Shown: positions 20,629 to 33,481, numbered from the stretch's first letter. The stretch is DNA of 64,000 nucleotides from Cryptomeria japonica (GCF_030272615.1 NC_081406.1:395212439-395276438), one strand, 5' to 3'. Translations and numbers: made by a program. Notes: generated by a model not told the origin, from the letters alone.

Positions 20629-22589
20629 GATTGATGCAGTGAAATGCTAGCCAATGCACATGAAGTTATCCAACTAAAAATAGAAGCTTGGCAAACCCAT
20701 TGGTCATGGGTTTCTATTTGGACTATGAAGACAAGGAGTTGCACTTATGTTCACCATCTATTCTCATGTTTTATTTTATCTTATCTCTAGTTTCAAAAAA
20801 CTTTGTTTTAAATTACAAACATTTCAAATATTTTAATTATGCTTTGTTGTAATTAATGAAAAGGTACGACCTTTCATTTTTGAGCAGGTAAAATTGAATA
20901 GTCATTTTGTAATGGTCTAAAGCTTGTTGCTTCTCCCATTTTATGTATAAGGGAGAAACCAAGACCATTAAAGAGGTTAGAAGAACTCATAATATGGAAC
21001 ATAGGCAGTAAATATCTGTACCTTTTTGCAGTGGTGATAATATAAATTGCAAGAAACTTGTTCTGCTCTCAATTAGATGTATAGTCATTTCTGATATATG
21101 TTATGTGGTCTCCAATTTGATTTCTTTTTTATTATTTAAATCACTGTATCAAGGGTATTTTTGAGTTATCAAATAATCTCTCTCACTTTGTGTGATTTGT
21201 TCAATTGACTTCTACAAGGCAGAATTAAAAATCAATTTAATAGGTCACAGTAATCTGAATGGATCATTTAAATTAAGTAGAAGAACCTAATAACATAAAT
21301 TTTATGCATGTTTATGTAAGTCATAAACAATTAAGGTGCCAAACATTTTAAATTATGATCAAAATACATATTCATATGGTTTAGATTACATTTCCCTGCA
21401 AAAAAGGCACCAATCTTAAATTTTCTTAGAGTTTCTTTCAACTAAATTAAAAATTGTGTTCTTTTCATTTCAGTATGAGGAATAGAAGAAGTTTTCTTGT
21501 TTAGTTATTTATTTCACTATCCTCATGCTAGAATTAAATTGATAGAAGAGATAATTGAATTATGTAAGATATTTACTCTCATAAATTGTGTGAAATTTTT
21601 AATCTACTTTATTATCATTCAAAGGAGTGAATGATTGTCGATAATAAAAGCACACCTGCCAAGGCATAACAGAGCCTAAAGAGAAAAAAAAATCTACCTT
21701 TTGGAGATTGATCTTGTTCATTGGATAGGTCAATTGTGAAGCTTGATTATAGAATTTGGCATACACTTAGGTTTTTGCAATCTGTTGATGTGAGAACCAA
21801 CAGATTGGCAACTCTGTTGGGGACAGATCTGAAATATTTTGTTAAAGTCCATTCTAGAATCTTTGGACAAAATTGATATTTCTTTCTTTTAGGTGGCGAC
21901 TCCTATGTATCTACATGTTAAAATAATCAAAAGGTTTTAATTTTGCATGTTTGGAAGAAGGTTGTTAGAATAGGGTTATCCTATTCACCCTGTCGTGTCT
22001 TCATCATTGCTAATGCTTGGTTTGACACTCGTACCAAAGGGATGTCGAACATGCTTAAAAAAGAATAGAATATATTTGAAAGCATCACTTAATTATTAAA
22101 GCATATGTGAAGAAATGGCTTGCCCATGCCTCCCAAAAACATCAAACACTATCAGATCATTCCCAAGAAATGTGGACACCAAATAAGATTTCAACACACA
22201 TCTCATGTATGTATTTGTGCTTAGTAGTTCCCGAGCCACAAACCCTCCTATTGGGGATTTTCTCTTGTACAAATCACAATCCCTTAAAGAATCACTGACA
22301 GTGTTGCTTGGAATGCAAGATTCCTATAAAAATTCATCTATAGTTTGTTGAACAAGGCCATGGGATTGAAGTAAATCCATATAATTAGACAAAAATATAG
22401 AAATGAACTACGACGGATATATGTAATGCGGGAGACCGTACAAAACATAGTAACCAATAAGAGTTGTAATTGTATTCTCAACACACACACACACAATTAG
22501 TTTTAAACCACTTTGCTGGCATGTTAGGAGCAATCTTTCCATCTTCGTGTATTTCCCCTTCTTTAACTGGGATACACGTATGATAATTG
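20629..22589. other. Unassigned DNA between D1 and E
   Basis: AT-rich DNA with many stops in all frames. A short (CA)n run lies at about 22482-22495. I see no coding region, RNA gene or LTR. Confidence 0.5.
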
Positions 22590-22915
22590 TGTAAAATTAT
22601 GTCTAAATCTACACAGTAAGAATCTAGCTAGAAAAGTAAGAACACAACTTGTAGATTAACAGAAGAAAAATTAAGAGTAATAAGAATGAAAATTGATTCA
22701 TTGATTGATTTACATGGATGAGTTACAATAAATAGAGCCTCCGTTAAAACAAAAAAAGGAGGAAAAACAGGAATAAAACTAAAAAAATAGAGATATTCCT
22801 TAATTAGCTTACCAACTAAGCAAAAAATAGTTTTATCTAGCTCATGGGATTAAAAAAAATCCACAATAATAATCCCATAAATAATAGAAGAAAAACTGAT
22901 TTTTGTACACTAACA
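22590..22915 (-). repeat. 3' LTR of E
   Basis: 326 bp; plus-strand TGTAAAATTATG at the left, GTACACTAACA at the right. Nearly identical in sequence order to 33563-33892. Confidence 0.93.
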
Positions 22916-22928
22916 CCCCCCCATAAGT
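22916..22928 (-). other. Polypurine tract of E
   Basis: Plus-strand CCCCCCCATAAGT, on the minus strand ACTTATGGGGGGG, directly before the 3' LTR. Confidence 0.8.
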
Positions 22929-25330
22929 CTAACTAAGGAGACAAAATCCTAAGGAAAGGAAAGAGGAAAGAGGAAAAGGGAAAACCCAGTGGGAACAAAA
23001 TCCCCCCTCAAAATTACAAGAGATGCAACTATATGAAGTGCATAAGTGTTAGTGAACAGATTTGTCCTCCTAAAATACCTTCACAAATGACTCCTAGATG
23101 CCCAAAAGTTGGAAAACAAACTGAAACTAATAGTTGAATCAGTTGCAATGGAGATGTGCAAGTTCTCTCTAAATTTTGATGAGAAGGTACATCTCCCTTC
23201 ATTTGATTTGCAAGGAATTAAATATGAGTTATGTCTTTCACCAGAAGACACAAAGGCAGTTTAACATCCACCCATCACCATGGTGTGAATGCAAATTTTG
23301 GATTTAAAACTTAAAAGAAAAGATTAAACAGACAATGCAAAGCCCATCTATTTGATCTTCCAACTAAAAGATAACAAAGGGAAGATTTTAAATATAATTT
23401 TCAGGTAGATGCATGAATGAAATTCAAAGCTTTCATCATCACCATTCACACAAACAAATTGCACAGGACTGTATAAAAAGAGGACTGAAACAACACAAAG
23501 ATTGGCTCAATCAGAAGGAAAAACATCTTAAATTCAAAGCTTTACATATATTCCCTCCTTTTCTTTCAACACAAAATAAATAGATGAAAGTCCCTATTAC
23601 CCCTGTACACCCAAAATAATGTCTAAAAATATTAATATTCTCTTCCTTTGCCCTGTTACAATTCAGAAAATAGAAAATTATTGCCCTTTCCTGTAGCACA
23701 CAGACTGTTGGAAAAAAAGAACCCCCTTTTCCTCTTTCTTTGCATATTTATCTTTTCTTTTTCTCCCAGTTAGACACTTTCGGTTCCAAAAACTGAATCC
23801 TGGCATATCATATGCTAACACCTGGATATAATAACTATCTTCATTCTTTCATCTCTTTCATATTTGATATGTATTATTTAAACACTTTCTTGGCTTCAAT
23901 GTAATCTTTATCATAATGTTTTAATCTGAAAACATTATAACTTAAAATATATAAGTTTTATGAATTAATTATGGGCTCCATTATTGCAAATATAAGTCGT
24001 GCCTTGCTAATATTTGAAGACAAGAAACTCAATTGTTGTTGGTCACCTTGGACAGACTCGCACTCAGTCAACCATATCTTTTGAAGGAGACGTAATTGGG
24101 TTAATCGCTCTAGTGGAACTGTGTGCAACTTGCCTTTGCACAACATATCCAAAAATAGGAAAAATTCAATTGTGGAAAAAAAAGATATGCCCCCCGAGAC
24201 ATGACGGTTTTTCTGTCACAAAAATCAGAAAATGTTCTTTGTTCTAGAATTGTATTTTGTTAAGTGTATCTTGCAGACCAGATTGAATTTCTACAATTCC
24301 TTTGGTGAGAACTTATAAAAATAGGCTTCATAAAACATATCTAAAATCTAGCATGATCTAATGATTGAAGTGAGAGATATACCCCTTGCACGGAGACTGA
24401 TTTTGCTATCTCAGAAAATTTGTATTTGTAGGCTGCATTGAAAATTATAAACATTCTTCATTCTAACTCTTTCACAATCCTCTAGGAAAAATAATCAATT
24501 GCTGCCTGAGTAAATGGCGAATCAATATTCCTCTTCCAAACTTTTGTTGGTTGACCAAATTTGTCCACTGATTGCTTTGTCTTTCCATTTTGGTTGCGCA
24601 TTGAACCTTTGAACTTCATTGAACATGTTGAACATCCCTAAACTGGTTGAACTAAGTTCAAACGGTTCACAGTTTGGAGAAAGAGTATATGAAATATCAC
24701 TTGCGACCGTGAAATAGAGCTGCTGCAAAACACTTAAGTGAACGTTAGCCCGAAAATGTCTTAGACACAACTTAGAACCTGTGGTACCTAAATGAACACT
24801 ACAAACTCTGTTCAAGATGGCTCAAGGGGTTCATGAGGTTCAATAGACCATTGAAACTTAACGCTAAGGATCTAGAAATGATTTACAAGAGGATTAGGGA
24901 TTGAACCAACAAATTTTAAACAAGACAAGGACTCAACTAAAAATTTTACGATGCGACTCACTCTTGTTATGAGGGACGAATGACAAGGTAACAATAAGAA
25001 CATCCTTCAATATACAAGAAAAATGTGGACAATTGTCTGCCATAGTGTTAAATGAAGAACCTCCTTAAAAGCCAAGATGATGATCAAGATCAAGAATCTG
25101 TATGAGTTCCCTCGAAGACACTAATCAACAAAACATCTATCTATCAAACATACAGAAGACAACAATCTGCATGAGTGACTCCAACGACACTACTTGAACA
25201 ATAATCAGATGACAAACAAAGGAAAAACATCTGATATTTTAAGATGCAAGTGGCACATGAATCTAGATGAGTGACCCTAATGATACTAATCAACCATGCA
25301 AGAAGAAGATGCTAGTTGAAAATACAGGTG
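22929..25330 (-). other. Internal region of E without recognisable genes
   Basis: About 2.4 kb between the end of gag and the 3' LTR. No protease, integrase, RT or RNase H motif is visible on either strand, only short open stretches. The 3'-most part (complement of 22930-23060) is pyrimidine-rich, with TCCCACTGGGTTTTCCC on the element strand. It may be a heavily decayed pol, or spacer of a gag-only element. Confidence 0.4.
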
Positions 25331-25865
25331 CCATTAGTCTAAAGAATTGATCAAACTCAGAAACAAAACCAAGGAAGCATTAACACTAACAGAGAAAAAA
25401 AACTCCCTCATAATATGACAAAGGAGAGGCATGACAGTTCCACTGAAATGATGTGTTACAAAGGAGAAGGAGATGAAGGAAAGGCTCATGTAGAAAGAGC
25501 ATGACCTTGACCTTGGTGTGTCTATGATGAAGAAGACTAAGTGGTTGAAATATGATGCTTCTACATGGCCTCTTCTAAAGCCTCTAGTATCTTCCAACAC
25601 CTATTGATTGCATGTCTCACCTTGCCACAAAAACTGCAAGGCTCACTAGACTTCTTCTCTGTCTTGGATTGAGAATTGTTCTTCTCATTGTTCTTCTCAC
25701 TTGTCTGCACAACAAGTGCATGAGCTTTAGAATTTTTCACATACCCATCTTTATGAGCTTATCTTGCTCATCTATTAGAGATTCAATGAAAGCATCAAGA
25801 GTGGGCATCTTCCAACTTGCTCCCATTGTAATTCTGACTATGTAAAAAGTAGAGACAAATACAAC
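25331..25865 (-). pseudogene. gag: Copia gag of E, C-terminal part
   Basis: Minus-strand frame with PTLDAFIESLIDEQDKLIKMG, then KNSKAHALVVQTSEKN and a CCHC knuckle CSFCGKVRHAINRC (complement of about 25605-25645). It continues into a decayed tail to about 25400. The frame follows directly from the N-terminal part at 33015 when B1 and its duplication are left out. Confidence 0.8.
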
Positions 25866-25870
25866 ACATT

Positions 25871-27132
25871 TTTTGGCAATTTGGAGGAATTGATTTGTGC
25901 TGCATTGATGTTTTTACATTGATGGCAACACCGGTTTTTCTGGTTGTTTACCAGTTTCTGGTTGGTTTCGGTATAGTGGTTGGATTATGATATTGATCTA
26001 GTATTCTCCAGTATTCTTTGGTTTGTGGAATTGATTTAGATCAGTCATTCATGATATTCAGATGCATATCACAATCAGTTGGTTCAGGATTTGATGACTT
26101 AGATACTATCATTTTTTCTAGTAAGCCTTTTGGTCATCAATAAGGGTTTTACCAACAAAGCTTTATTGAAGATATTTTGATGCACGTGATAAGTGGTGTT
26201 GGTGCAGCTTCTAGATGGTTCTTAGGATGTTGTTGGTTATCTTATTCATGTTCCAGTTCATCGGTGGTGTTGCACTTGGCTTATGGCGACCTATTTTGGG
26301 TCTGGTGCTATCTAGGTTATGGACTGGTTTGTGTAATGTGTTGGTGGATGATCCTGATGCATTACCAATTGGATTATGTTGTTTCGGTCTTAGGCTAACT
26401 TGGTTGATCATTGGATTGTAGGTTTATGTTATGAATTTATTGTATTATCTTTTAGGTGGTTGACCTAATTGTTTAGGTCTCAGTTTGGTATATATATGAT
26501 GTAAGATCTCTTTGTAGATCATGGATGTATGGGATTATGCTTATGGGATGGTTATGCAATTATCTATATGCGAATAATGCTATAATCATATGTAGGAGTT
26601 TTTGTCGATCATAGGTGATCGAATTGGGATGGTAAGATAGGTTTAAGACCTCCGGTACTAAGATTAACCAGAACTATACTCAGGCATAGGAGATGTTATC
26701 TTTGCAGTTCACTCTTCTTTTTGGATTGTAGTTTGGATTTATTTTGTAAGTCAGTGAGGCTCCTTTTATGATGAGTAGTTAACTCTAGGTTGTTGGCCTT
26801 CCTACATGTGTAGGCCCCTCATTTTGTAATCACATACTTACTACAGAAGTATTATCTAACTATGGGTAGGCTTCCCACTGTGGTTTTTCCCTTTACTGAG
26901 TTTTCCACGTAGAAATCTTGATGTCATGTGTTCTGGATGGATGGTAATTGTTCTATGATTTATGTTTATGTTTAATTGATATATCATTTATTCTAGTATT
27001 TGGTTTATGCATTCTGGTATTGCGTTTATGTGTTCCGGTAATAAGGATTTGAATGCTTAAAGTTTTGTAATATGTTGACAGCTTATTCACCCCCCCTCTC
27101 ACTTGTCCTCTGGTTATCTAAGTTGTCTAACA
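25871..27132 (+). repeat. 5' LTR of B1
   Basis: About 1,262 bp, ending GTCTAACA. The first bases read TTTTGGCAAT where the 3' LTR has TGTTGGAAAT, so the terminal TG is lost by mutation. A TATATATATGATG box lies at about 26490-26500 and the C-rich box at about 27086-27105. Confidence 0.88.
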
Positions 27133-27134
27133 AT

Positions 27135-27144
27135 TGGTATCAGA
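27135..27144 (+). other. Primer binding site of B1
   Basis: TGGTATCAGA, initiator-Met type, two bases after the LTR end. Confidence 0.85.
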
Positions 27145-27188
27145 TATCGATCCTCTCTGTAGAAGCTTAACCACTTGAGGAAGATCAT

Positions 27189-28320
27189 ATGGCATATAAC
27201 AGTTCAAGTTCATCAAGTACATCTACAGCTATTTTCCAGAGAGAAATTCCTAGGGTTGATGGAACAAATTATAGGGGTATGGAAGATTTGAATGGAGACT
27301 CATCTGAGATGATTTGGAAAGTAAATTTGGGAGACCATTGAGAAAGGTGTTACCCCTTTTAATTCGACATCTGGCAATCCTCCTCTGGCTGGCCTGGATA
27401 ATGAGCTTGAGAATGATTGTGGAACTAGAGAAGCCCTTTTCTGTGCACTTTCTAATCAACACATAATGGGACTAACTGACAAATCAACTACAAAGGCTAT
27501 ACGGGACAAATTGGAGACTCTGAATGAAGGTGAATCTACTTTTAAAATTGTTAAACTTGATGGTTACTAGGTGAGGTCTGAGAACTTGAAGATGGAAGAA
27601 GATGAAAGGATTACTTCTTTTATGGAGAGAGTTAATAATATTGTTATGGAAATTCAAAGTTGTGGTGGATCTCTTAGTAAAGATGAAATAGTTTCTCAAG
27701 TACTGAGAGCTTTGCCACCGGCTTATAAGATGAAGGCTACTGCAATTAATGAGTTGAGAACTATGGCAAACACCTTTGTTAATAGGGATACCTTGGTTGG
27801 TAAGTTATCTACTTTTGAAATTGAGGAATTTGGACCTTATGGAGCTGTAAAATTTGAACATACTTTTCATGCATCTATGTCTACCGGCAAGAGTGATTGG
27901 AAAGCTTTATATGTGAAGGAACTAGAGGATATGAAGAAAGAAGATGAATATTTTGAACAACTTGAAGCCTTATTTTCTAGAAGAGTACCTAAAGAACTGG
28001 CAGGAAGTAAGTATGAAGGAAAAACACCTTTTAAATGCTTTGCATGGAATAAGATAGGTCATTTTGCATCTAGATGTTCTGAAAGGAATTCAAGATTTAA
28101 AGAAAAAGCTAGAAGATCTTTTAGGCCTAACCATGATTATCAGAACAAGCATAAGTACATGAGGAACAAAGACAAATCATGCTACTTTGCTGATGAGGAA
28201 GGTGTGATTGATTCTGATGATGAACCTTCACAAGATTTAGCTAGTGGATCTGGCAATGGAAAGGAATGGGTATTTTTGGCTATCAAGGAAGATGATCTGG
28301 TACCTAAAGAGAAGGCCCTT
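27189..28320 (+). pseudogene. gag: Copia gag of B1
   Basis: ATG 27189 (MAYNSSSSSST) starts a gag frame that stops at about 27347. After frame breaks a long open stretch begins at 27571. UBN2-type gag features are MEEDERITSFMERVNNIV, SKDEIVSQVLRALPPAYK and LVGKLSTFEIEEFG. The zinc knuckle at about 28030-28080 reads CFAWNKIGHFASRC: the second metal-binding Cys is Trp, so it is damaged. An acidic linker leads in frame into the protease. Confidence 0.88.
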
Positions 28321-28533
28321 ACTGCTAAAATTGAAGACAAGGATGAATGGGTAATTGATAGTGGATGTTCACATCATATGACTGGAGATAAAAGGAAGTT
28401 CTTATCTTTCCAAGAATTTGATGGTGGTCTGATTAGATTTGGAGATGACAAAGCATGCATGATCAAGGGAAGAGGAACAATATCATTGGATGGTAAGCAT
28501 AACACTAATATGTTTATTATGTTGAAGGTTTAA
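28321..28533 (+). pseudogene. pro: Copia protease of B1
   Basis: Aspartic protease core in the same open frame as gag. The catalytic DSG is in WVIDSGCSHHMTGDKRKF, the standard Copia retropepsin signature, then GGLIRFGDDKACMIKGRGTI. The frame stops at about 28531, after which the typical pre-integrase sequence continues in other frames. Confidence 0.88.
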
Positions 28534-28699
28534 GGCATAATCTTTTGAGTGTAGGATAGTTGGTGGATAAGGGACTTTAGTTATAGTTCAAGGATGGAAA
28601 ATACAAGATTATCAACATATTTGGATTGGAGATTGCAACTGGTACATAGACTAAAGGTAATATCTTTCATTTGAACTCTAGTGAGAAGACATGTTTGAT

Positions 28700-29580
28700 T
28701 GCACAAATTTATGAGAGTTGGTTATGGCATAAGAGGTGAGTCATGTGAATTTTGATTGCATTGTGAAGATCAGTTCTACTAAGGTAGTTAGAGATATACC
28801 TAAGATTGTAAAGCCCTATAATCCGGTATGTAAAGAATGTCAAATGGGAAAGCAAGTTAGAACTTATTTTAAGAGTATACAAGACAAATCTAATGATATT
28901 CTTGACCTTATTCATATTGATTTGTGTGGTCCTGCTATAATCAAAAGTTTTTAGGGTGATAGATATTTCATGCTAATCATTGATGACTATTCAAGAATGA
29001 TGTGGGTTACTTTTCTACGGAAGAAGTCTGAAGCATTTGAAAAGTTTAAAATATTTAAAGCTAAAGCTGAGACAGGGACAAGATTGATGATTAAATGCTT
29101 AAGGTCAAATCAGGGTGGAGAATTCACATCCAGTGAATTTAATAGCTATTGTGAGAAGAATGGGATAAGGAGACAGTTTTCTGCACCCTGGACACCTCAG
29201 CAGAATGGAGTTGGGGAAAGGAAGAACAAAACTATCTTGGATGCACCTAGAATTATGATGATGGAAGTTAATTTGCCTCATGTCTACTAGAGATAAGTTG
29301 TAAGCACAGTGGTATACACATTCAATAGAGTTCATATCAAAGGAGATACCGGTAAGACACCTTATGAGTTATGGTTTGGTCATACACTGACAGTTAAGTA
29401 TTTTAGAATCTTTGGTAGTAAATGCTATATCAAAAGAGATGATTCCATTGGAAAGTTTGGTCCTAGATGTGATGAAGGAATATTTCTTGGTTATTCTAAT
29501 GAAAGCAAAGCATATAAATGTTATAACAAAAGATTGCAGAGAATTGTGGAGAGCACAAATGTCAAGGTGGATGAGTAGAA
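28700..29580 (+). pseudogene. pol: Copia integrase of B1
   Basis: Pre-integrase LWHKR at about 28725 and CKECQMGKQ at about 28830. The first catalytic Asp is in HIDLCGP (about 28915). The core has DDYSRMMWVTFLRKK and KCLRSNQGGEF, where the second catalytic Asp of A2 is Asn. The catalytic Glu is in QQNGVGERKN. The C-terminal block runs GKTPYELWFGHT through DEGIFLGYS. In-frame stops lie at about 28952 and 29288. Confidence 0.9.
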
Positions 29581-29761
29581 CAGAAGAAAAATTAGAACTT
29601 ATGAGAGAGAACTGGTACTGGAAATGATCATAACTAAACCGGTAGCACATACACTGGAATAGAATGTTGAACCAATTACTCTGGCAGCATCAGAAAATTC
29701 AACAGTAACTAAAGATCAGGGCAGAGGAACAAAAAATTAGAAGACTCCTGGGTATGTAAGG

Positions 29762-30830
29762 TTGAATCATTCAGAAGATCAGACCATTGGAGACAAAAAT
29801 AAAGGAGTGATGACAAGAAGAAGGTTGGCAGCTAATGAGGTATGTTTAATTTCTCAATTTGAACCAACATCAATAATTGAAGCTTATAAAGCTGAATGTT
29901 GGATGAAAGCTATGGAAGAAGAATTAGATCAGATAGAAAAGAATAACACATGGACTTTAGTTCACTAAAAGTAAGAAAGTTATTGGAACTAAATGTGTTT
30001 TTATGAATAAATTGAATGAAGATGGACAAGTTGTGAGGAATACAACTAGATTGGTTTTTAAATGATATTCTTAGAAGGAAGGAAATGATTATGGTGAAAC
30101 CTTTGCACCGGTAGCTAGGATTGAAGCTGTGAGATTATTTCTTGCTTATGTTGCACATAAGAACTACAAGGTTTATCAGATGGATGTTAAGTGTGCAATT
30201 CTGAATAGAGATCTTGAAGATGAAGTTTATATTGAGAAACCTGATGGATTTTCACTTTCAGATGACAAAAATATTGTTTACATGTTAAAGAAAGATTTAT
30301 ATGGATTGAAACAAGCCCCTAGAGCTTAGTATGCAAGACTGGATAAATATCTTTTGAAGATTGATTTCACTAAAGGTAATGCTAAGAGTAATTTATATTA
30401 TAAGATCATTGATGATAACATATTGATTATTGAAGTCTTTGTTGATGATATCATTTTTGGAGGTGAAGATAAGTTGTGTATAGAATTCTCTAACAATATG
30501 AAGAATGATTTTGAGATGTCTATGATTGGGGAGATGAAATTTTTCTTAGGTTTGCAAATTACTCAAACTGATAAAGGTATTTTTTTCTGTCAAACTAAGT
30601 ATGTTAGAGAGTTGTTGAAGAAATTTGCATTGGAAAATTCTAAAGTGGTTGGTACATCTATGGTTACAAGTGATAAATTGATAAAGAAAGATGCATCTAC
30701 ACCGTTAAATCCTACAAGTTACAAGTCTATGATTGGAGGTTTTTTATATCTGACTCAAACTAGACCGGATACAATGAATGCAATTTGTATTGTATCAAGA
30801 TATCAGAGTGATCCTAGAGAAAATCATGAG
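29762..30830 (+). pseudogene. pol: Copia reverse transcriptase of B1
   Basis: RT in several open pieces: [15 protein letters not shown] at about 29920, VYQMDVKCAILNRDLEDEVY at 30173, [13 protein letters not shown] to 30329, and the catalytic FVDDIIFGG at about 30440. The connection part has MKFFLGLQITQTDKGIFFCQ and SMIGGFLYLTQTRPD. Stops and a frame change near 30830 (HECGDFQ against the family's HEMAVKR) break it. Confidence 0.9.
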
Positions 30831-31383
30831 TGTGGGGATTTTCAAGTATTTGCAGGGAACAACTAAATATGGTTTGTGGTATCCTAAAAATGATGACTTT
30901 ACATTATATGCATATACAGATGCAGATTGGGTTGGAGACATTGATGACTAGAAGAGCACATCCGGTGGAGCTTTCTTTCTTGGAAAGAAACTTGTTTCAT
31001 GGATCAGAAAAAAGCAGTCATGTACCTCTTTATCTACTGTTGAAGCTGAGTATGCTATTGCTTCTACTAACTCTACACAAGTTCTATGGATGAAGCAAAT
31101 GTTGAATGATATAAAGGTGGATTGTAATGAACCGGTAGTTATTCACTGTGATAACTCTGCTGCTATTGATATATCAAAGAATCTAGTATTTCATTCTAAG
31201 ACAAAGCACATATCTATCAAGTATAAATTTTTGAAGGAGAAGGTGGAAGAAAATGAAGTCAAATTGGTTTATGTGAACACTAAAGAGAAGATTGCAGACA
31301 TCTTCACTAAAAATTTTCCTAAAGAATCATTTGAGTACTTCAGAGACAGATTGGGGGTTTCTGCCCCTCCGATAGAGACCTGA
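30831..31383 (+). pseudogene. pol: Copia RNase H of B1
   Basis: RNase H domain ending the polyprotein: YTDADWVGDID, then SGGAFFLGKKLVSW, TVEAEYAIAS, HCDNSAAIDIS, KTKHISIKY and the conserved end NTKEKIADIFTK. Stop at 31381. One in-frame TAG at about 30949. Confidence 0.9.
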
Positions 31384-31530
31384 GTGATGTTAATTGGCAT
31401 GAGTCTGGTATGCATTATCAAAGCTATTACTCATTCCAGATTGATGTGGTGGTACTTCTACTGAGGGGAAGTAGTCAGCTATAAGAATCAGAGGATTTAT
31501 GACTTTTCTTTGATATTTATGGCAGATCTT

Positions 31531-31737
31531 TGGCATTGATGTCAAAGGAGGAGAGGTATTCTTGTGAAAATATAAGGGAGAGATATATTCATTAGGGGAG
31601 TTTGGTTCAAAGCTTCATTTCTATATCATTTTGTGGGAGATTGTTGGTTATCTTCCATAGGGGGAGTATTGTTTGGCATTTCTTGGCACTTGGATGTTTT
31701 TCACATCTAGTATTTCCATCAATGCCAAAGGGGAGAT
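31531..31737 (+). other. Two polypurine tracts of B1
   Basis: TGGCATTGATGTCAAAGGAG (31531-31550) and the terminal CCATCAATGCCAAAGGGGAG (31716-31735), directly before the 3' LTR; about 180 bp apart. Confidence 0.75.
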
Positions 31738-33014
31738 TGTTGGAAATTTGGATGAATTGATTATGTGTTGCATTTATGTTTTGTCATTGATGGAAACACC
31801 GACTGTTTTGGTTGTTTACTAGTTTTCAGTTGGTTCCAGTAGAGTGGTTGGATTATGATATTGATCTGGTATGCTCTGGTATGGTTTGCTTTGTGGAATT
31901 AATTTGGATCGGTCATTCATGCTATTCAGATGTGTATCACGATCAGTTGGTTTGGGATTTGATGACTTGGATACTATCATTTATTCTAGTAAGCCTTTTG
32001 GTCACTGGTAAGGGTTTTATCGGCAAAGCTTTGTTGAATATCTTTTGATGCATGTGATAAGTGGTGTTAGTGTGACTTCTAGATGGTTCTCGAGATGTTG
32101 TTGGTTATCTTGATCGTATTCCATTTCATTGGTGGTGTTGTATTTGTCTTATGATGACCTATTTTAGGTCCGGTGCTATCTAGGTTATGGACCAGTTTGT
32201 GTAACATGTTGATGGATGGTCCTGATGTGTTACCAGTTGGATTCATTGATTGGATTATGTTGTTTCAGTCTTAGGCCGACTTGGTTGATCATTGGATTGT
32301 GATTTTATGTTATGAATTTATTGTATTATCTTTTAGGTGGTTGACCTAATTATTTAGGTCTTGGGTTGGTATATATATGATGTAAGATCTCTTTGTAGAT
32401 CATGGATGTATGGGATTATGGTTATAGGATGGTTATGCGATTATATGTGTGTGTGAATAAAGCTATAATCATATGCAGTAGTTTTGGTTGATCATAGGTG
32501 ATTGAATTGGGATGGTAAGAGAGGTTTAAGACCTCTGGTACTAAGCTTAACCAGAACTGTACTCAGGCATAGGAGATGCTACCTTTGCAGTTCACTCTTC
32601 TTTCCCGATTGTAGTCTAGATTTACTTTGTAAGTCAATGAGGCTCCTTTTGTGATGAGCAGTGCACTCTAGGTTGTTGGCCTTCCTCCATGTGCAGGCCC
32701 CTCATTTTGTAATTACATACTTACTGCAAAAGTATTATCTCACTTTGGGTAGGCTTCCCACCATGGTTTTTCCCTTTTTCAGGTTTTCCACATACAAATC
32801 TCGGTGTCATGTGTCCTGCATGGATGGTAACTATTATGTGATTTATGTTTATGTTTAATTGCTATATATTTTATTTTGGTATTTGGTTTATGCATTTCAG
32901 TATTGGGTTTATGTGTTTCGGTAATAAGGATTTGAATGCTTAAAGTTTTGTAATCTATTGACAATTGATTCACCCCCCTCTCAGTTGTCCTCTAGTTTTC
33001 TAAGCTGTCTAACA
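31738..33014 (+). repeat. 3' LTR of B1
   Basis: 1,277 bp, TGTTGGAAATT...GTCTAACA. Carries the C-rich box (about 32970-32990), a TATATATATGATG box at about 32370 and the CCCACCATGGTTTTTCCC module (about 32758-32775). Confidence 0.92.
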
Positions 33015-33481
33015 ATATTGAGGACCCAATTTTAACAAAATAACAAGAATTAATTTATTTTCTTGCATGTATTTGTCGGTTCTACAATCTTTCAACTAAA
33101 GTAATAAAGCCTTGAACTTTGTGAATAAGTCTTGAATATTTCTAAAATTACTTGGATCTAATGAGCTGAGCTCATTTTCAAGAATATGACCCCACATCTC
33201 ATCTTGCTTTCCAAGAGAATATCCAATGTATTCCAAACTTGGTTTGGAGTTCTGCATGCTTCAACATGAAACAACAATTTTGGAGACATGGATAAGCATA
33301 GCAAACCGAAGGCTTCATCCATGTAGTTAAAGTATTTGGATTTTTCAATTGTTGAATCTGGTTCAACCTTTGTTGCCATAACCATTCGATACAGGCCTCT
33401 ACTTTTGGGCTGAAGTAGAATCTTTGGCTTCCATTCAAAATAGTTATATGGCATGAGAAGAGCAAAGGCTAGAAATTCCAT
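33015..33481 (-). pseudogene. gag: Copia gag of E, N-terminal part
   Basis: Minus-strand gag starting at about 33481 with the DUF4219/UBN2 features NYFEWKPKILLQPKSRGLYR, MDEAFGLLCLSMSP, LFHVEACRTPNQVWNTLD. A frameshift near 33190 is followed by LENELSSLDPSNFRNIQDLF. The frame is cut at 33015 by B1. Confidence 0.87.

Larger units (their letters stand above)
25871..33014 (+). mobile_element. Copia element B1, full length, broken
   Basis: Sirevirus-like Copia element with 1,262- and 1,277-bp LTRs, primer site, gag, protease, integrase, RT, RNase H and two polypurine tracts, in Copia order. Target duplication ACATT/ATATT (25866-25870, 33015-33019), four of five bases matching. Inserted in the gag of E. 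Confidence 0.93.

Noticed and set aside
22482-22495. Short CA repeat as a regulatory site
   Set aside because: Too short and without context; plain microsatellite.
20629-22589. A host gene downstream of the split frame
   Set aside because: No frame with more than about 60 codons, no splice-compatible exons and no known motif.
26177-26421. Open frames with hydrophobic segments
   Set aside because: Inside the B1 5' LTR; the matching part of the 3' LTR does not keep them open.
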